NCBI GenBank assembly: GCA_000181795.3 | Contig: CM012953.1 | Location: forward strand, 6,488,267-6,552,266 | Direction of reading: 5' to 3' | Length of the DNA: 64,000 nt | From: Trichinella spiralis | Lineage: Eukaryota > Nematoda > Enoplea > Trichinellida > Trichinellidae | Translations under genes and position numbers: made by a program | The notes under the pieces: generated by a model | Seen by the model: only the letters and a program-made list of their open reading frames with translations | Told to the model about the DNA's origin: nothing | Database searches by the model: none | Shown: positions 10,567 to 23,848 of the stretch, one piece after another | Layout of the letters: each line of letters opens with the position of its first letter | Numbering within the stretch: the stretch's first letter is position 1

Positions 10567-12438
10567 TTAAAATCGCAAAATTCTTGTTTTGGCAACTGTC
10601 GACTCTTGGGGACAATACGGACATTTCAATCTGAATATGAAATTTTGCTCATTATTATACATTTTTCAGCTGTGTCATTTTTAAAAGCAAAAAAAAGCAT
10701 TACCGCTCATGCAATACTAGTCGATTCATTGCTTCTTTGGAAATGACGTGACCGCAAACAAGGCGAACAGGCGGATTAACTTCAGATGTTTGTTGTCTCA
10801 AAATTGGGCAAGAAAATACAGAATGATACTGGGGAAGGCCGTTTAAATCGACTTCGATCTGAATTTCGAGGAAAAAAAATTTCTTTTTTAACAGCAAAAT
10901 TAAATTTTAATTTATTCATACCGGAAGTTCATCCACTTGCCCAAAAAATTCCATCACTTGACCACTTTTCATAACTTTATTCAAATGTAACAATGCCGGT
11001 ACAGCTCTTGTGCCAGCTTCCAAACTGAAAAAAGAACATCATCAATATTTAATTCAAAAAACAGCATGCTACACGTCAACTTTCGCTTACATTATACCCA
11101 ACGGATTACTTGTTGGAATTTTGTACACTTTGCACCAATCTTTCACAAACATCTCCTGAACTTCATCCCAGTTATCATCAGAAAAGAAGTGCTTGTAAGT
11201 GGATGTTGCAAGCGCCGGTTGAGTAAAAATTAAACAAGCCATCAGCGATTGTACCTCTGTACACAAACAAATATTTAAATAAAAAAAACAATATGCGAAT
11301 ATATTAAAATCATTAAACTCACACCTGCAGAATGACGACAAGAAAAGTGTTGAAAGACGCGAGAAAATTCCAAAGCTTCTTGCTTGTCATCTCCACCTTT
11401 TCTCAATAATTCAACATACTGGAGACGCAAAAGAGAAAATTCCAAACAGCTGTCAATTTCGTCCAAACGACTCTTATTGCTTCGGGCCCAACTGTTGAAG
11501 AAAATGAAAATTAAATTACAAATTTCCTTGTTCATCATTACTTTAAAGCCGGAGTAACGTTTCGAACTTTCAATTGATCCAAAATAGCAGTCATGTTTGC
11601 AAACATATTTCCCTTAACATCACTAAACTGAGATCCAGTTAGCTATAATTGCAAAATAAAATAAAGCAAATTGATAAAGTCAAGAAAAAAACAAATCATA
11701 CCTCCAAAAGCAGATCTGCTACATCCACCATACCCAATGTTAAGTAATGCTTCGCAATAAGCAAGTCTACGGTTGGTTTTAATACTGCATTAACTTCATA
11801 AGATACTTTAGTGAAGTTCAATTCACTTATATCACTTACAAAATGCTAGAAAAAATCGCAATTACATTCTTCATGAAATTACAAAATGTACAAAAAAATA
11901 TTCATTTTCTAAATTACAATTATCAAAATAAAATTCACCAATAATCAGTGCATACTTATCACATACGGTAAATTATGAGTGTTAGCATAACAGACAATGT
12001 TAATTTTAAACAATGAAATTTAAAAACTGAATAAAAATATTCCTTGTAAAGAATTATCATTTTCACCTCTTACCTTGTCTATTTCTCTTCCACATTTTGA
12101 TACAGTCCCGTGCATTTCACGATGCTCAGAACAAAGTGTTTTAAGCACATCTCTAACTTTTTTAACATACCTTTCGAAAATCATAACGCCAGCAATGCTT
12201 AGTGAATTGTCCGGCTCTTCATCTACAAATTTTTCACTTTAAATATAACCACAAAAAAGGAAAAATTGGAACATGTCGCGAAACCTGAGAGAAGTTCCCT
12301 ACGAAGCGTTTCGCTTTGTTTCGCTAATGCATCTATTGAACTTCGGGAATTTTCAGTAAAATTTTCAAATCCAGTCTGCAGTCGCTTAATTGTTGATTCG
12401 ACTATTTCTAAGGCATTTGTATCTTCTTTCTTAGACAT
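10567..12438 (-). CDS. RMND5: CTLH/GID E3 ligase subunit RMND5
   Basis: RMND5 (yeast Gid2/Rmd5) is one of two RING-type subunits of the CTLH/GID E3 ligase, which degrades gluconeogenic and other metabolic proteins. About nine exons read in order: a coiled N-terminus starting [16 protein letters not shown], a LisH/CTLH-type helical region ([17 protein letters not shown]), the CRA-like part ([26 protein letters not shown]) and the C-terminal degenerate RING. The RING has [20 protein letters not shown], then [15 protein letters not shown] and, in the last exon (about 10567-10630), [10 protein letters not shown], so the Cys/His ligands of the human protein are present. The AG of a GATTTTAG tract directly abuts the ATG at 12438, a perfect acceptor for a spliced leader or leader intron. 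The C-terminus (R-I-L-R-F) is slightly different from the vertebrate Q-I-F-F. Confidence 0.92.
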
Positions 12439-14989
12439 CTAAAATCATTCCATATTTCCATGAATTGTATACATTAATTTCATATAAATAAAATACAAAA
12501 AATACTAAATTTTACAACTGAATTTTGATAGAACATATACATCTTGTGCATGTCAAACACAGATTCTATTCTGAAACACTGTAGAGGTTTCCTAATCATC
12601 AATAAGTTTATGAAACAAAACTTAATCTGACTATTAACAAATCAACAAAAACAAAACGATCAAAACAAAAACAGTACAAAAATGCTCATGCAATTAAAAG
12701 CAAAATTTTCTTATGAAAACCTAAAATATAATAAAAGTTAACACGATTCAGTAATCGTAGTATACACTACAAATACAGTATTTGGACAAATATTTTGAGA
12801 CAATCAAGTAAAATCTAACTTTTTTTGTATTCTTTCGCAAATATTTGCAAATTTCATATTCAGCCAAAAATATTATAAATATAATTATATAAAATTATGA
12901 ACACTGTATTGAAAAACTGAAAAGTTAATTTCGTATATTTATTCTGTAGATTTTTCTGATAAGCGGGATTTATTTATTCATCATATTTTTTTGTTTCTAA
13001 GTATAAAAGTCGCTTTTCTTTAAGAAAATACTAATTTTTCAATAGTGACTATTTATTTTTATAATTTTGTATTTTAATTACATTCGTGTGCCTGCATATT
13101 CATTTGTACTTATACTGTCATATTTTCTTCAATTGAAATATTAGTTATGTGAATAAATTTGTATTTGTGTTTATGAAATGAATTAACAATTAAACAGTTC
13201 ACCATACTTAGTTTATAACTTGCGATACATTACATTGTGCAGAAAACTGTAAAATAATACGCCGGCATCTAAATTATTTTTTATTTTACTTATTACAGAA
13301 GCGGTATTATTTTATTATTAAATAATTACATTATAATATTTAATCATGTAGAAAGTGCTTTATCATTAATACAAATGCTGTGAAGTGAAAATTTTAATAC
13401 CGTGTGAAACTACTGAAATCTTGTTTTCAATATTTTCATTTTTAGTATTGTGCCCTCTCAAAAGACTAATTAATTGTGACATAAATACAAAATAATTGTA
13501 ACTTTGACTGTACCATATCTTCGATGTTTGTAATAATGTTTCACATATAAGACATTTTGATTTCTTGGAAAATTTATAAGATGGCGAAGCGCACATAATT
13601 GTTTGTTATAACTTGAAATTCAATATATGAATCGTAATTCTGCTTCCAATGCTTCATTCTGTGCAAGGTATTGTGTTTGAATTAGCATGTTTATTTATTT
13701 TATGTCCTTCATAATGCAAGAGCTGCAATAATTTACCTTAAATCTTTCAATATACAGCAACTTTGACATCCAAAATGTTCGTTCTTTGTCCTGGAGATTA
13801 TTAAGTATGTTATGTACTTGCAATATATATATATATATATATTATTTAAAATTTATGTATTATGCATATATGATTTCAAAGTAATGTTGTCATGTTACCA
13901 TTTCTTTCGTCATTCTTTTATGATAAGACAATAAGTTTTATGCTTTGAGCGAATAAGCCATCTGTTTATGCTTTGAGCGAAGAAGCCATCTGTTTATGTT
14001 TTGAGCGAATAAGGCTCATTTTATTGATAGTATACGTTTAAAAATCATTGTTCTCTGCACTGCATCATGTTGCTAATTGAAAATTGTGTTAGATTGTATC
14101 GCTAGTAGATTATATTAGTGTAGTATTATTCATCAGTGGTAGTATTTTTAATATTTAATTTTTATATTTAAATTTATATAAGAATACACAGTCTTTTATG
14201 TTTCATTGACAGTGTAAAGTAATACATTGTTTTATATACAAAATGATAGAAATAAATAAATCATAGTGATTTTATTTTCTGAATAAACTAAGTTCCAATT
14301 TAAGAATTTAAACTTTTTGAACATCTTAATTTACTTCTTTCTAAAATTGTATGATCCGCGTTGAAACAAGAATGGTAAATTTTTGATTTTAATATTATAA
14401 GTTACCGATCACTGTCATGTGAGAACTGCTGAGATGATCATGTTGAGACCTGTTTGCACCTTTACAATTAAAATGTGACCATCCTTCAAGTACATACATT
14501 AAAAGAAAGCTTTTAAATGTGCATTACAACCCTGTTTTATTGAAATCCATGAATCAAGAATGTTAGCTTGGCTAATCTATTTCATTCAGATTCAAAAAGT
14601 GAAATACAGTTTTTTCTAAATTTCGAGCGCGGCTACTATTCATGGCATATTCTTTGCAGAAAACAGTGATGAATTAGAAAAATATCACAATTTAAAAATA
14701 TAACATAATTTCAACTTCTGATTCTTAATTTCAAACAACGTTTTAATAATTTATGTGAATTACTGAAATTGGGATAAAGGATGTCTTTATGTATATTATA
14801 TTCATACTGTATATTAATGAAAATTAAGAAGAATGACTAATGATAGGATATAAATGTTTATTTTAGAAAGGAAGACATTGCATTTTTGTGGCAGGTAGTC
14901 TTGGTCAGTCTATTGCTGTTTTTTTCAGTCTATGTAATGGAGTAAGTTCGATGATTTTCATTTTGTGTAAATATTGCAAATAATCCAAT
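12439..14989. other. Gene-free divergent spacer, RMND5/DAGL
   Basis: About 2.5 kb of A+T-rich DNA. It contains a 28-bp tandem repeat (listed separately) and an AT dinucleotide run near 13822-13842. Splice-like signals near 14880-14940 (a TTTTTTTCAG tract) may mark 5' UTR exons of the lipase gene. No coding exon was recognised. Confidence 0.45.
13937..14020. repeat. 28-bp tandem repeat, three units
   Basis: Units 13937-13964, 13965-13992 and 13993-14020 share a TTTATGCTTTGAGCGAATAA core; the third is the most diverged. This is a minisatellite in the spacer upstream of the lipase gene with no sign of coding. Confidence 0.85.
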
Positions 14990-17185
14990 ATGCCTGGAAT
15001 GCATATGTTTGGTCGGCGCTGGGCTGTCGCTACTGACGACTTTGTATTTCCAGCGCTGACTGAGGCTGTGCTTCGTTTTTCATGGTGAGTGTTTTGCCGT
15101 CAAAAAAGCAATTATTTTCTTGATAATTATAATTTAAAAAAATTTGTTACGCAGTTGTGAATTAATTTCAGGTTTGTTATTACTGTAGCAATATTTACTG
15201 CTCACAAAGAAGACAGTTGCCCAATGGCTGGCCGTTTGAACTTGTTCATTATCACGTCGTTCGTTTACAATTTGATACTTGTAGTTTATTGTTTGCACTT
15301 GGCTTATGCGAGTAGTCGCGGCGGTGTGTTGAATTGCATGGCTAGGAGTGGCGTGGTGAAAATTCTCAGCTGTCGATTGCCTCTCACAGTGTTGGAAGCT
15401 TGTTGGGCAATTGTTGGCGCAGTCTGGCTGTCACAAGCTGATCAGACAGGCACTTGTGATCCGTCATTTTTGTTTTTCATTCGCTTCGCCGTCTATGGCT
15501 GTTGGTTTTTGCTCGGCTTGATGTTGGTCAGTCTTTTGCTGGTGTTCGACCCTGTGGGTCATTTTCATTATGGGGATCTTCGTTTGGTCGACCATGCGCA
15601 GAAAGTTTGGCGTCGGCGTTTTCAGACCATCTTTTGCTGTTTCGGTCGGAATGATCGCATTAAAGTCGCTTTCGAAGATACTGCTGAATTGTTGAGTAGC
15701 CTATTTGGCGACGTTGATCTTGTACTTACGGATATTTGGGCAGGTGATTTGTTGAAGTTGTTTTTGTTATTTTTGAATCGATTATTCAATTAATCGATCA
15801 AATTTGAAATTGTTGAACAAAAACTGCTGCTTACTGTAGGCTTGATATTGCTGGCCGATGAGAGGAACAATCTGCTCCGGACCCGTGAACTGAAAAGCGA
15901 GCCGACAGTTCCACTTCCGGGCTGGATGAACGTGGAACAAGCGCTTCGATTTGCCCAATTTGCGGTCGGTGTATACGGGTGGCCGTATTTTGTTTGCAGT
16001 TCTGCGTACAGCATCAGACCGTTGTGCAGTCTGATGCGGCGCTTGTCCTGCTTCCACCGATGCCGGTGCGATTCGACGCTCGTGATGCAGGACAATTGTT
16101 GCCTGTGCAATACGTCGGCGTTTCTCCTGCAGACCGGCTTGGTCGAGACGGATCTGTTCTACGTCAGCTTTCACAACGAAGTTTGGGAAACGCCGTTCGT
16201 AGCTTGCATCGACCACACAACAAGAACGGTGGTAGTCGCGATCCGAGGTTCGTCCAGCTTGAGGGACGCGTTCACTGACCTCTGCTTGAACGAGGACTGC
16301 TTGCAACTGGACGCAGCCGATTCTTACCAGAGTTCCACCGGCACCGACACCAACAGTGTGTTGGTGCACCGTGGAATTTTGCGCAGCGCTCGCTATGTCC
16401 ATCAGAAGCTCACCGCCGAGAACGTTCTGGAGGACTTGTTCGTCCTGCAGCCGGACTACGAGCTAGTGTTGACGGGGCACAGTTTGGGTGCCGGCGTTGC
16501 GGTCGTTGTGGCCATGCTCCTGCGGCCCAAGTATCCGAAATTGCGTTGTTTCGCCTACTCGCCGCCGGGATGCGTGATCGACCGAACCTCTCTTGCCTAC
16601 ACGAAGCAGTTTGTGTGCAGTGTAATTGTCGGCGATGATTTGGTGCCCAGGTTGTCTTTCCAGTCGCTGACTGAACTCAAAGCCGCATTGATGGAAGTGT
16701 TGCAGTGCAGTAACAGGCCGAAATTCGACATACTAGTCAAAGGTATTTTTCGTTGGGCTTTTGCACCACGATCAACGCGACGCACAGTGCTTGTCGACGA
16801 CCAGGAAGCGATTGTTGGATTTGATGCAACATTCAAATCTGCTCACGAAACTGATCAACAACAACAACGGCAACGGCAAGATCAAGACAGAAATTTTGAA
16901 GAAACCGACCCTTCTCAGCCGTTGATAGCAAACTCAGTCCGTTCGTCGACTGTCATCAATAATGATACTGGTGGTGATTCAGAGCGAGCCATTTGCAGAA
17001 CGTCTCTCTGCTGTCCAGGTAGAATATTACACCTACCATCTGCCACAAGTGTTGCCACTCAAGTTGAAGAATACGACGTCGATGCGTTGAAAGAAATTCG
17101 ACTTACCAGTTCCATGCTGGCCGACCACATGCCCCACTCAGTACTAGCCGCTTTACGCGCGGTAGTCGCTCGGCAAAATCTCTAA
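14990..17185 (+). CDS. DAGL: sn1-specific diacylglycerol lipase
   Basis: DAGL cleaves diacylglycerol at sn-1 to give 2-arachidonoylglycerol-type monoacylglycerols, at the plasma membrane. Three exons (14990-15084, 15172-15743, 15840-17185) join in frame to 670 codons plus stop, close to vertebrate DAGL-beta. The start reads [11 protein letters not shown] like human MPGIVVFRRRW. Residues 30-180 hold four hydrophobic segments, matching the family's four-helix N-terminal domain. The lipase_3 core carries the nucleophile Ser in GHSLGAG (about residues 435-441), FAYSPPG after it, the Asp region VGDDLVPR, and an ADHMPH segment that aligns with the family's catalytic-His region (human HEHLP). The family's regulatory insert is present but short, with a poly-Gln run around 16855-16890. 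The long C-terminal tail of DAGL-alpha is absent. It is the only endocannabinoid-type gene in the window. Confidence 0.93.
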
Positions 17186-17679
17186 CTAGTGTCTTTCTGT
17201 TCATCTCTTTTCTCATTCTTCAGTTGAAGTGATGATATTTTGTGTTGTTTCTTCAGTTCAGTAATAATAAATTACATTTTCTCATTGTCGCTGAATGTTC
17301 AAGTTATTCGATTAAATATCTTTTCCAAATTTCATGTTGCAAAATAACATTAATAATTCATCGAATATGAAAAACCGCAATACATTTGATTACAAAACAT
17401 TAACAACTTGCACATCAAAAACAGCATTACCGTACATAGGTATTTATTTATTTATTTAATTTCATGTGATAAGAATATTTCTCATATAATTTTCATGCAA
17501 TTTACAGGATATATAAGGTCGAAAATAAAAAACTATAAAAACAACACGAATTGGTAAGTTATCTTATAAATAAAATTAATTTTTTAATTATGATAAGTTT
17601 GAAACGAAAATTTAGGCGAAATACATATTTAATAATTTGTATTATATTTATTTAGTAAATAATGAGCATATCGTAACAA
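17186..17679. other. Spacer between DAGL and tRNA-Arg
   Basis: A+T-rich DNA with an AATAAA-like site at about 17264-17271 that can serve as the DAGL polyadenylation signal. Nothing else was seen. Confidence 0.5.
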
Positions 17680-17752
17680 GCCCTTGTGGCCTAATGGAGA
17701 AGGCGTCGGTCTCCTAAACCGAAGACTGCGGGTTCGAGTCCCGCCAAGGGTA
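17680..17752 (+). tRNA. tRNA-Arg (anticodon CCT)
   Basis: A 73-nt cloverleaf without intron. The acceptor stem GCCCTTG pairs with CAAGGGT, with discriminator A. The D arm reads TGGCCTAATGG (A box) and the anticodon stem TCGGT/ACCGA encloses loop CTCCTAA, giving anticodon CCT (codon AGG). The T arm contains GGTTCGAGTCC (B box). It closely resembles metazoan tRNA-Arg-CCT. Confidence 0.95.
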
Positions 17753-19095
17753 ATAAGCTTTCTTGAAGAGCAAATTCTTTTACAACTAAATTATTCCGTT
17801 GTTTTCGTTTTCAGAATTGATAAAATAAGATGCTGCAATTACCCCAATCAACTGCAATATAAAATATTACTGAATATATATATATATATATATGTATACA
17901 TCATTAGACTTTTACGATAAACTGTTGAAGCTTGGATATATTAATGAAAACTGATATATTTTGTTTCAAGCATCAATCCATTCTGTCATGTTCTTCAAAT
18001 TGGAAATTGTTTTGCAGTCAAGCATAGCGTTAGTTGGTGTAAGTGATTTCAATGCTATTAGTTAAACATAATCATATTTAACTTTTTGAATTACTTTTGT
18101 TTTTTATTATTCTTCAATATTTTTCAACGGATATTTTGTTTTTAAAATAAGATTATCCATCTTTAATCCAAAACAATAAATAATTTTGATGCTTGAGATG
18201 TGCATTTGATTTGACATGTGTTTTTCAAATGTTAACATGTATATATTGGGTGAATTATTTTTTCCTCTACTGCTGAAATATTCGCAACATGCTGTTTAGC
18301 GTTTGTTGTGTTATTGAGCAGAATTTGATTTTCATTTATTTGAATTACAAATTTGTTTTCAACAGAGACTGACAAATTGTTTAAGACGACCTGCATTGTT
18401 CGCCATTCGATTAATATTACAGGTAAACACGGTAAATTGCATCCACGTTGAAGATCAAATTATAAATAACCATAAAATCTATTCAGTGCTAGATAAGATG
18501 AAATAAAATAACACGTGCAAATGCTTTTGCATTTAAAAATCTGTTTAACAACTGCAATTCAACAGAAAATAGAAAAAATTATTCTGGTTTCGCTCACCGT
18601 GTAATCGGTGTTTGCTGTATTGGTGTGAATAGAGAAAATAGTCATTAAGGGTAACATTCTTGTCATTTGATAATTGAATTAGTAAAATTTTGTCAGATAT
18701 TATTCATAATTCAATGTAATTTATAAAAAGAATAATTTATTCAACTTAATTGTAACGGATACAGCACAGTAGACGTGTTAATGCATTAACGCAGTTGTTG
18801 TCTTGGGAAAAAAATTGTCAACAACCGCCATTAAAGCAAAAAACTATTCGATTATTCAAAATATTTACTTCCACTTGCAGAAGTTCTTACCTTGAACATC
18901 AGAAAAATCTAATTTGAAAAACATACTAAAATTATTCAAGTAATATCAACACCGATTATGAGATCAAATGTTGTCATTGTCGAACCATTTTCAATACTGT
19001 AATGAATAACATGCAACAGCAATGAAAATTATTTCGTATTATTCAAAATAAAAGTAGAGGAAATTGTTCTTCTTTTATTTGTTAATAATTATAAA
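17753..19095. other. Gene-free stretch with a TA microsatellite
   Basis: About 1.3 kb of A+T-rich DNA between the tRNA and the DDRGK1 stop. A TA run lies near 17874-17893. A TTTTCAAC tract with splice-like signals around 18360-18420 was looked at but gives no coding frame. Confidence 0.45.
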
Positions 19096-20251
19096 TCAAC
19101 TGCATTGTAAAGTGACATCCTGCGGATCCATATTGATCAACTTATTACTATAGTCGACCAGGTCGTCTACAGAAACCCGCCCGCGTTGTTTTACGAACGT
19201 GACAATCGCTTTCATCTCGTCTTCGGTAACGAAAATGAACTTTCCACGATCATCTATAACTCCGGTAAGCATACCGTCGGCAAGTAAACTTTTCAGACGA
19301 TCAATCACATCAATGCTGCGCATTTGAAATTGTCCTGCCAATTCTTCCATGCTAACTACCTAAATTATGAAATGTATCGGTGATTTTAAAAACTGTTCAA
19401 ATATGCTAACAATATAAAAACAAATTAAACTCATTTTGTCGTATAAATTAATATATACGAAAAGGAAATTGTTCATTTCATTGTAAAATTTCAATCACTT
19501 TCGCTTTTTGGATGTATTCTACAAACTCTTTCAGCAAATTGGCCGTATCTTCATTTATATCCACGTCGCATCCTTGTTCTTCAACAGTAAACCCTTGCTT
19601 CAGCTTTTCATATTCTTCTTGCTCTTTGCGCTTTTCTTCTTCCAATCGACGCTTCTCCTCAAGTTCTTTTTGTCGTTCTTTCTCTTCTTCTTCTTCTTCC
19701 CTTTTTCGTCTCTTCTCAGCACGTTCTTCTTCGATCTGCCTCTTCAATGCTCGTTCCTCTTCTTCCTAAAAATTTTTACGAAACAACTACTTTTATAGAT
19801 ATTCATCCCAAAATCAAGAAAACCAAAAGCTGAACAAGCTGACCGCTTCTCGTGCTTGTTTCCGTTCTTCCTTGGCCCTCAACTTTGCCAATCTCTTCTT
19901 GCCCACTTTGCCGGGTAATTTTATTTCTGATTCTTCGCCGCCGGAATCGGATCCCGACGCATCACCCTCCATAGCAACATTTCTCCTTCTTACACCACCA
20001 ACTATGAAATAATGATCAAAATTTTTCAATATTACGTAAATGTAAAATTCTTTTAATAAACACTTCATACTTAAAGGACGAGCAGCTTGCCGTTGTTGCT
20101 GTTGGTTGTTGTTCCGTTGTGCAGCCAGTTCATTTAAATTTACACGTCGAATATGCCGATTTTCTTTCAAAAATAATTTATAAATTTGAATGCAACCAAT
20201 CACCATGAAAACCAACAAAATTAACACGGAACAAATAAACATGGGATCCAT
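19096..20251 (-). CDS. DDRGK1: DDRGK domain-containing protein 1 (UFMylation)
   Basis: DDRGK1 (UFBP1) anchors the UFL1 E3 ligase at the ER membrane for UFM1 modification of ribosomes and ER proteins. Four exons on the minus strand give: a membrane-spanning N-terminus (MDPMFICSVLILLVFMVIG...), a linker, IKLPGKVGKKRLAKLRAKEE, a long Glu/Lys/Arg-rich coiled coil, and the winged-helix PCI-like C-terminus holding the name motif in VIDDRGKFIFVTEDE, then FVKQRGRVSVDDLV. ATG 20251 is the first ATG in frame; the codons before it are TTG-TTC-ACG. The exon joins (A|TT GGT near 19998, GCG|GAAGAA near 19766, AAA|GTAGTT near 19357) keep the frame and the family order. The reverse strand of the coiled coil makes long Ser/Phe-rich frames that are not genes. 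Confidence 0.94.
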
Positions 20252-20810
20252 CGTGAACAATTTATCTACACAAGCACAGTATTAAAAGATAGTTCTTCTC
20301 TTTTCTTTTTTTCTGTCTTTTGAAGCTTTACGCTCACGAAGCTTATTGATAGCTGATTAACAATTGAAATAAACCTGTCATTGTACATCAAAATGCAAAC
20401 ACTGAACAGCAATGTCACATTATATATTAAAAATTCGAAACTAGAAATAATGAAAATTGCGCAAAAAAAATACTATATAACTAACTAATTAATTAGTTGC
20501 ATATATATAAATGAGTAGCATTGTAAATATAAATAAACAAATAAATCATACCTGTTTTTATTTGTAACACTAATGCATTTTACAGTAAGTTTTGTATTAA
20601 AAGAAATTAAGTTCAATGCAATGATTGAACGTTAAATGAATAGAAAAGCTGCATAATTTTTTTACTTTTGAATGAAATTTTTAAAAAAATAATTTTTGCC
20701 CTAAAATTGTATCTGTTCAGCAAATACTTCATTCTTTCTTCAGCATTATAAATGTATAATTTATTTGTTTTTATAATGCAAACTCGTGGAACTTCCCTTT
20801 GCAAATTTAC
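20252..20810. other. Spacer DDRGK1/PLCXD
   Basis: A+T-rich DNA between two minus-strand genes; a GCTTGTGTAG acceptor-like tract lies about 15 nt before the DDRGK1 ATG. No gene seen. Confidence 0.45.
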
Positions 20811-21880
20811 TTACTGAAAGTTCAACTGAATTACAGTTGTACAAAAGTCAAATAACTCAACAAAATCAACAATTACAATGTTCAAAAATGGCATCAGCAA
20901 TATGCTGTTCTTCTTCAACCAAGATACTGCTTGTTCTGTAGTTTTCGTCGCCATCACAGTACGTAAACTTTTCTTGAAATGGCGAACTATATTCCACCAA
21001 GTTGGTGTAAGGATACATTGCGTAACAAAGAAACCTCCCTTTGGAAGTATCTGATCTCTACAGGTTAGAATGTTTTCAGTATATTGCCATAAATGTTGGA
21101 TATTGTTTGTGTTTGCCCACGGGCTGGCAATATAGGAACTCGGCCAGGTGAATGAAAACTGCTCCGCTAATTTTTGCTGATAAAAAAGCAATAACTGAAA
21201 TCCATGCTGCTGGGCAAAATCGACTGTCACCTGATTTAAAGATAACGATGGAGGTGCAGGAATAAATTTGCCATTAAACAGGTGCTCCAACTGTACCAGG
21301 AATTTTCTGTGCAGCTCATCATTGAAATTGTAAAAATGATTAATGTCAAGTATTAAAATTTCTTCAGGGTGATCGCTTATGAAGGTGTATATTTCATCGA
21401 GCACTTCTTTTATCGGACGACCATATAACCCGTGTAAAAGAAAAATATCCAATGATTGTTCGCATTCACCCGGAAGAAATGCAACTCTTACATCAAAATA
21501 TCGAATACCGAAACGTAGTTGATCAGTTACATGTAATTCTTGACATCGACCCCAACGTTCAATAGTCTTGCGAGCCCATGGCGAGTCAACAAAGCGTAAA
21601 AACTTAGGAACATCAGTTGCAATAGGAAGTTTCTTATTCAACAAATCAGAAAATGATTGATGAGAACCTTCAATTAAAAAGAAAATTAAAGTAAAATGCA
21701 ACTGCATCTTTTGAAAAAGTTACAGATGAAATATAAGAAAAAATAAAATTTCAAAAAATTTACATGACTTCACTGAACTTTTAATTGAACGCATTTACCT
21801 GGAATGAATAAATGAGTTAATGGCTTCAGTTTAAGAAATAATGGTAAATCCCGCATCCAATTTTCATTGTGCTGCGTCAT
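20811..21880 (-). CDS. PLCXD: PI-PLC X domain-containing protein
   Basis: PLCXD proteins have only the X half of phosphoinositide phospholipase C and resemble bacterial PI-PLC; their activity in animals is less well defined. Two exons are visible. A first exon from ATG 21880 encodes NWMRDLP..., ending LTHLFIPG, and a long exon begins SHQSFSD. The join creates PGSHQSFS with the first catalytic-type His. The second His lies in FLLHGLYGRPIKEVLDEI, followed by PEEILILDINHFYNF, the conserved beta strand of the fold. Total length is about 320 residues, normal for PLCXD1-3. An AG after TATTTTT stands 6 nt before the ATG, an acceptor-like site. CDIPT, which makes the phosphatidylinositol such enzymes use, is the divergent neighbour. 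Confidence 0.9.
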
Positions 21881-23848
21881 TTTGTACTAAAAATACTATT
21901 ACACATTATTTAGGAATGAATAAAAATTTATCTTTCATCTGAAAATTACAATAAATTACTTTCAATACTTCAGTGATGAAATTTCACAATTATGAGATTT
22001 TAACGCACTTTTAAATTAGAAATACAATACAAATGCAACAATAAACAAACAACTTCTTACTTAATTCACTTACTATCAGTTACCAATCGCTTTTTTTCCT
22101 CTTGTCTTTTTTTCATATAATATTTTCGATTTTCAAAATTGTAATTTCTAACTACATAAAATGAATAAGAGCCTATTATCATTATCACAGTGTAAGACAG
22201 CAAAATTTTAGTATTTGTTTGCATTGTAAACCATTAATTTTGCCTCGTAATAAACAAAAAACAGTAAATGATAAGTAAGTTTTTATCATGTTTTATTCAC
22301 ATGTAATGCTTATCCTATCTTACTCTGTTCTAGTTTAGTATTTATTTCAAGTTTTAATTTCAAAATAATATTCATAAAGTAGCAATAATTTTTTGGTGAT
22401 GATGTATTTTTCCGTTTAATTATTCCACATTTCAGCATGGCTATTTTGTAGCATTTATACCTTTGTGTATTTTATGTAAATTTTAATACAGTTTAAATTG
22501 ATATTCAAAATTGCACGGAAATTATTTAAATTCATTCAGTTAACAAATTTTGAGTTAATTTCACCTTTTAGCTAAGCTTGACTGGAAAAATAAGTATTCA
22601 CATTTTAATAATTTAAATTTTAATGAATTGTAAATTATTTATGAAGGCTCTTTCTTTGAAATGATATGTGAAATTTTTTATTTTTTATCATTATCCTATT
22701 TATTTTAAAATTATTTTTTAAATTTGGCTATTAATTTTTTTTTCTCAACAATATTTGATGAAATACATTTGTAATGTACTTCAAAAATTGTGTAAAGTGA
22801 TGTGAAGTGCACATAACTTCAGCGTCGATTTGTTTCTTTTTCTTACACATTTACATTTTTAATTTATGCATTTCGTACTTGTACTTAAAAGCTTAATTTT
22901 ATACATTTATTTTGTCTTTAAGTATGTTGTAATTTGTTCGATATGTGATTGTTTATTTTCAAGCATCATTTCCATTAGAAAACAAACATAACTCACTACT
23001 GTAGTGTTTTTAAATTTATTTTGAATTTACTGTTCGCCGTTAAATTTATTTGAAAGCTTAAAAATAATTGATTAGCTTTGTTTGGTCCAGCAATATGTTC
23101 TGCTTATTAGAGAAACATTTTCTTTCTTCACCTGATGGAATCACTTTTACTAAATGATATTTTTCATGCTCACAGCGCAGTTTCTGTTTGTAGATCTTCA
23201 GTGGATAACGAACATTAATAGACGATCGATATTTGGTTGTTGGGCACTATTGCATTCCGAGTTCCAGTGTTTGGTTGCATTTGTTGATCGTCTGGGTTTC
23301 TTTTCTGAAAGTTGTAAGCATTCTTTTTTTGAAAAATTATACTAAACATTAAAGTGTTTTCCAATATTCGTGTTCGAGAAGCTTTTCTCTGTGCCGGATG
23401 TGATTTCTTTTACTTTGAATAATTCTGTTCATTTATGGAAAGAGAAAATTCTTTGAATCCAATATTTTTGAATTGCATTGTTGTTTAATCGGTATAACTT
23501 TGGAGGTTTAAAAACTATATTACAGATGTGTTAAATTGTGTCTGATGTCTGTCGAAGGTTTTCAATTTGATTTGAGATAACTTGCACATTTGGAGGGTGG
23601 GTGGTATTGGTGGTTGCATTAGCCGCTTTCATGAGATGAACGATTGAATTTGTTGATTTGCTTAATATTGATTTTCTTGAATTGAGTTTTCACTTGCTGT
23701 ACTTTGCCAAGCTAATGAGAGAGAAGCCGGTTTAAACTTGTTACTGCCGTTTGCTGTTTCAACTCGCATGCATACAGTTTATAAGATAAACAAGTGTGTA
23801 GGTTTGTATTTCAGATTTGTGTTCAAATTGTTCTGCTGAACCGAAGCA
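21881..23848. other. Divergent spacer PLCXD/CDIPT
   Basis: Nearly 2 kb of strongly A+T-rich DNA. A GTATTTCAG tract 34 nt before the CDIPT start looks like a leader acceptor. The slightly less A+T-rich patch at 23160-23310 was read in all frames and shows no family. Confidence 0.45.

Noticed and set aside
15782-16402. 206-codon minus-strand frame
   Set aside because: Antisense of the DAGL catalytic exon, with no recognisable content of its own.
17684-17920. 78-codon frame over the tRNA-Arg(CCT)
   Set aside because: The frame starts inside the tRNA and runs into simple sequence; the cloverleaf explains the conserved part.
19508-19798. Two plus-strand Ser/Phe-rich frames of 85-96 codons
   Set aside because: They are the antisense of the Glu/Lys-rich coiled coil of DDRGK1.
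20613-20804. 63-codon minus-strand frame upstream of DDRGK1
   Set aside because: A chance frame in A+T-rich spacer without motif, partner exon or plausible start context.
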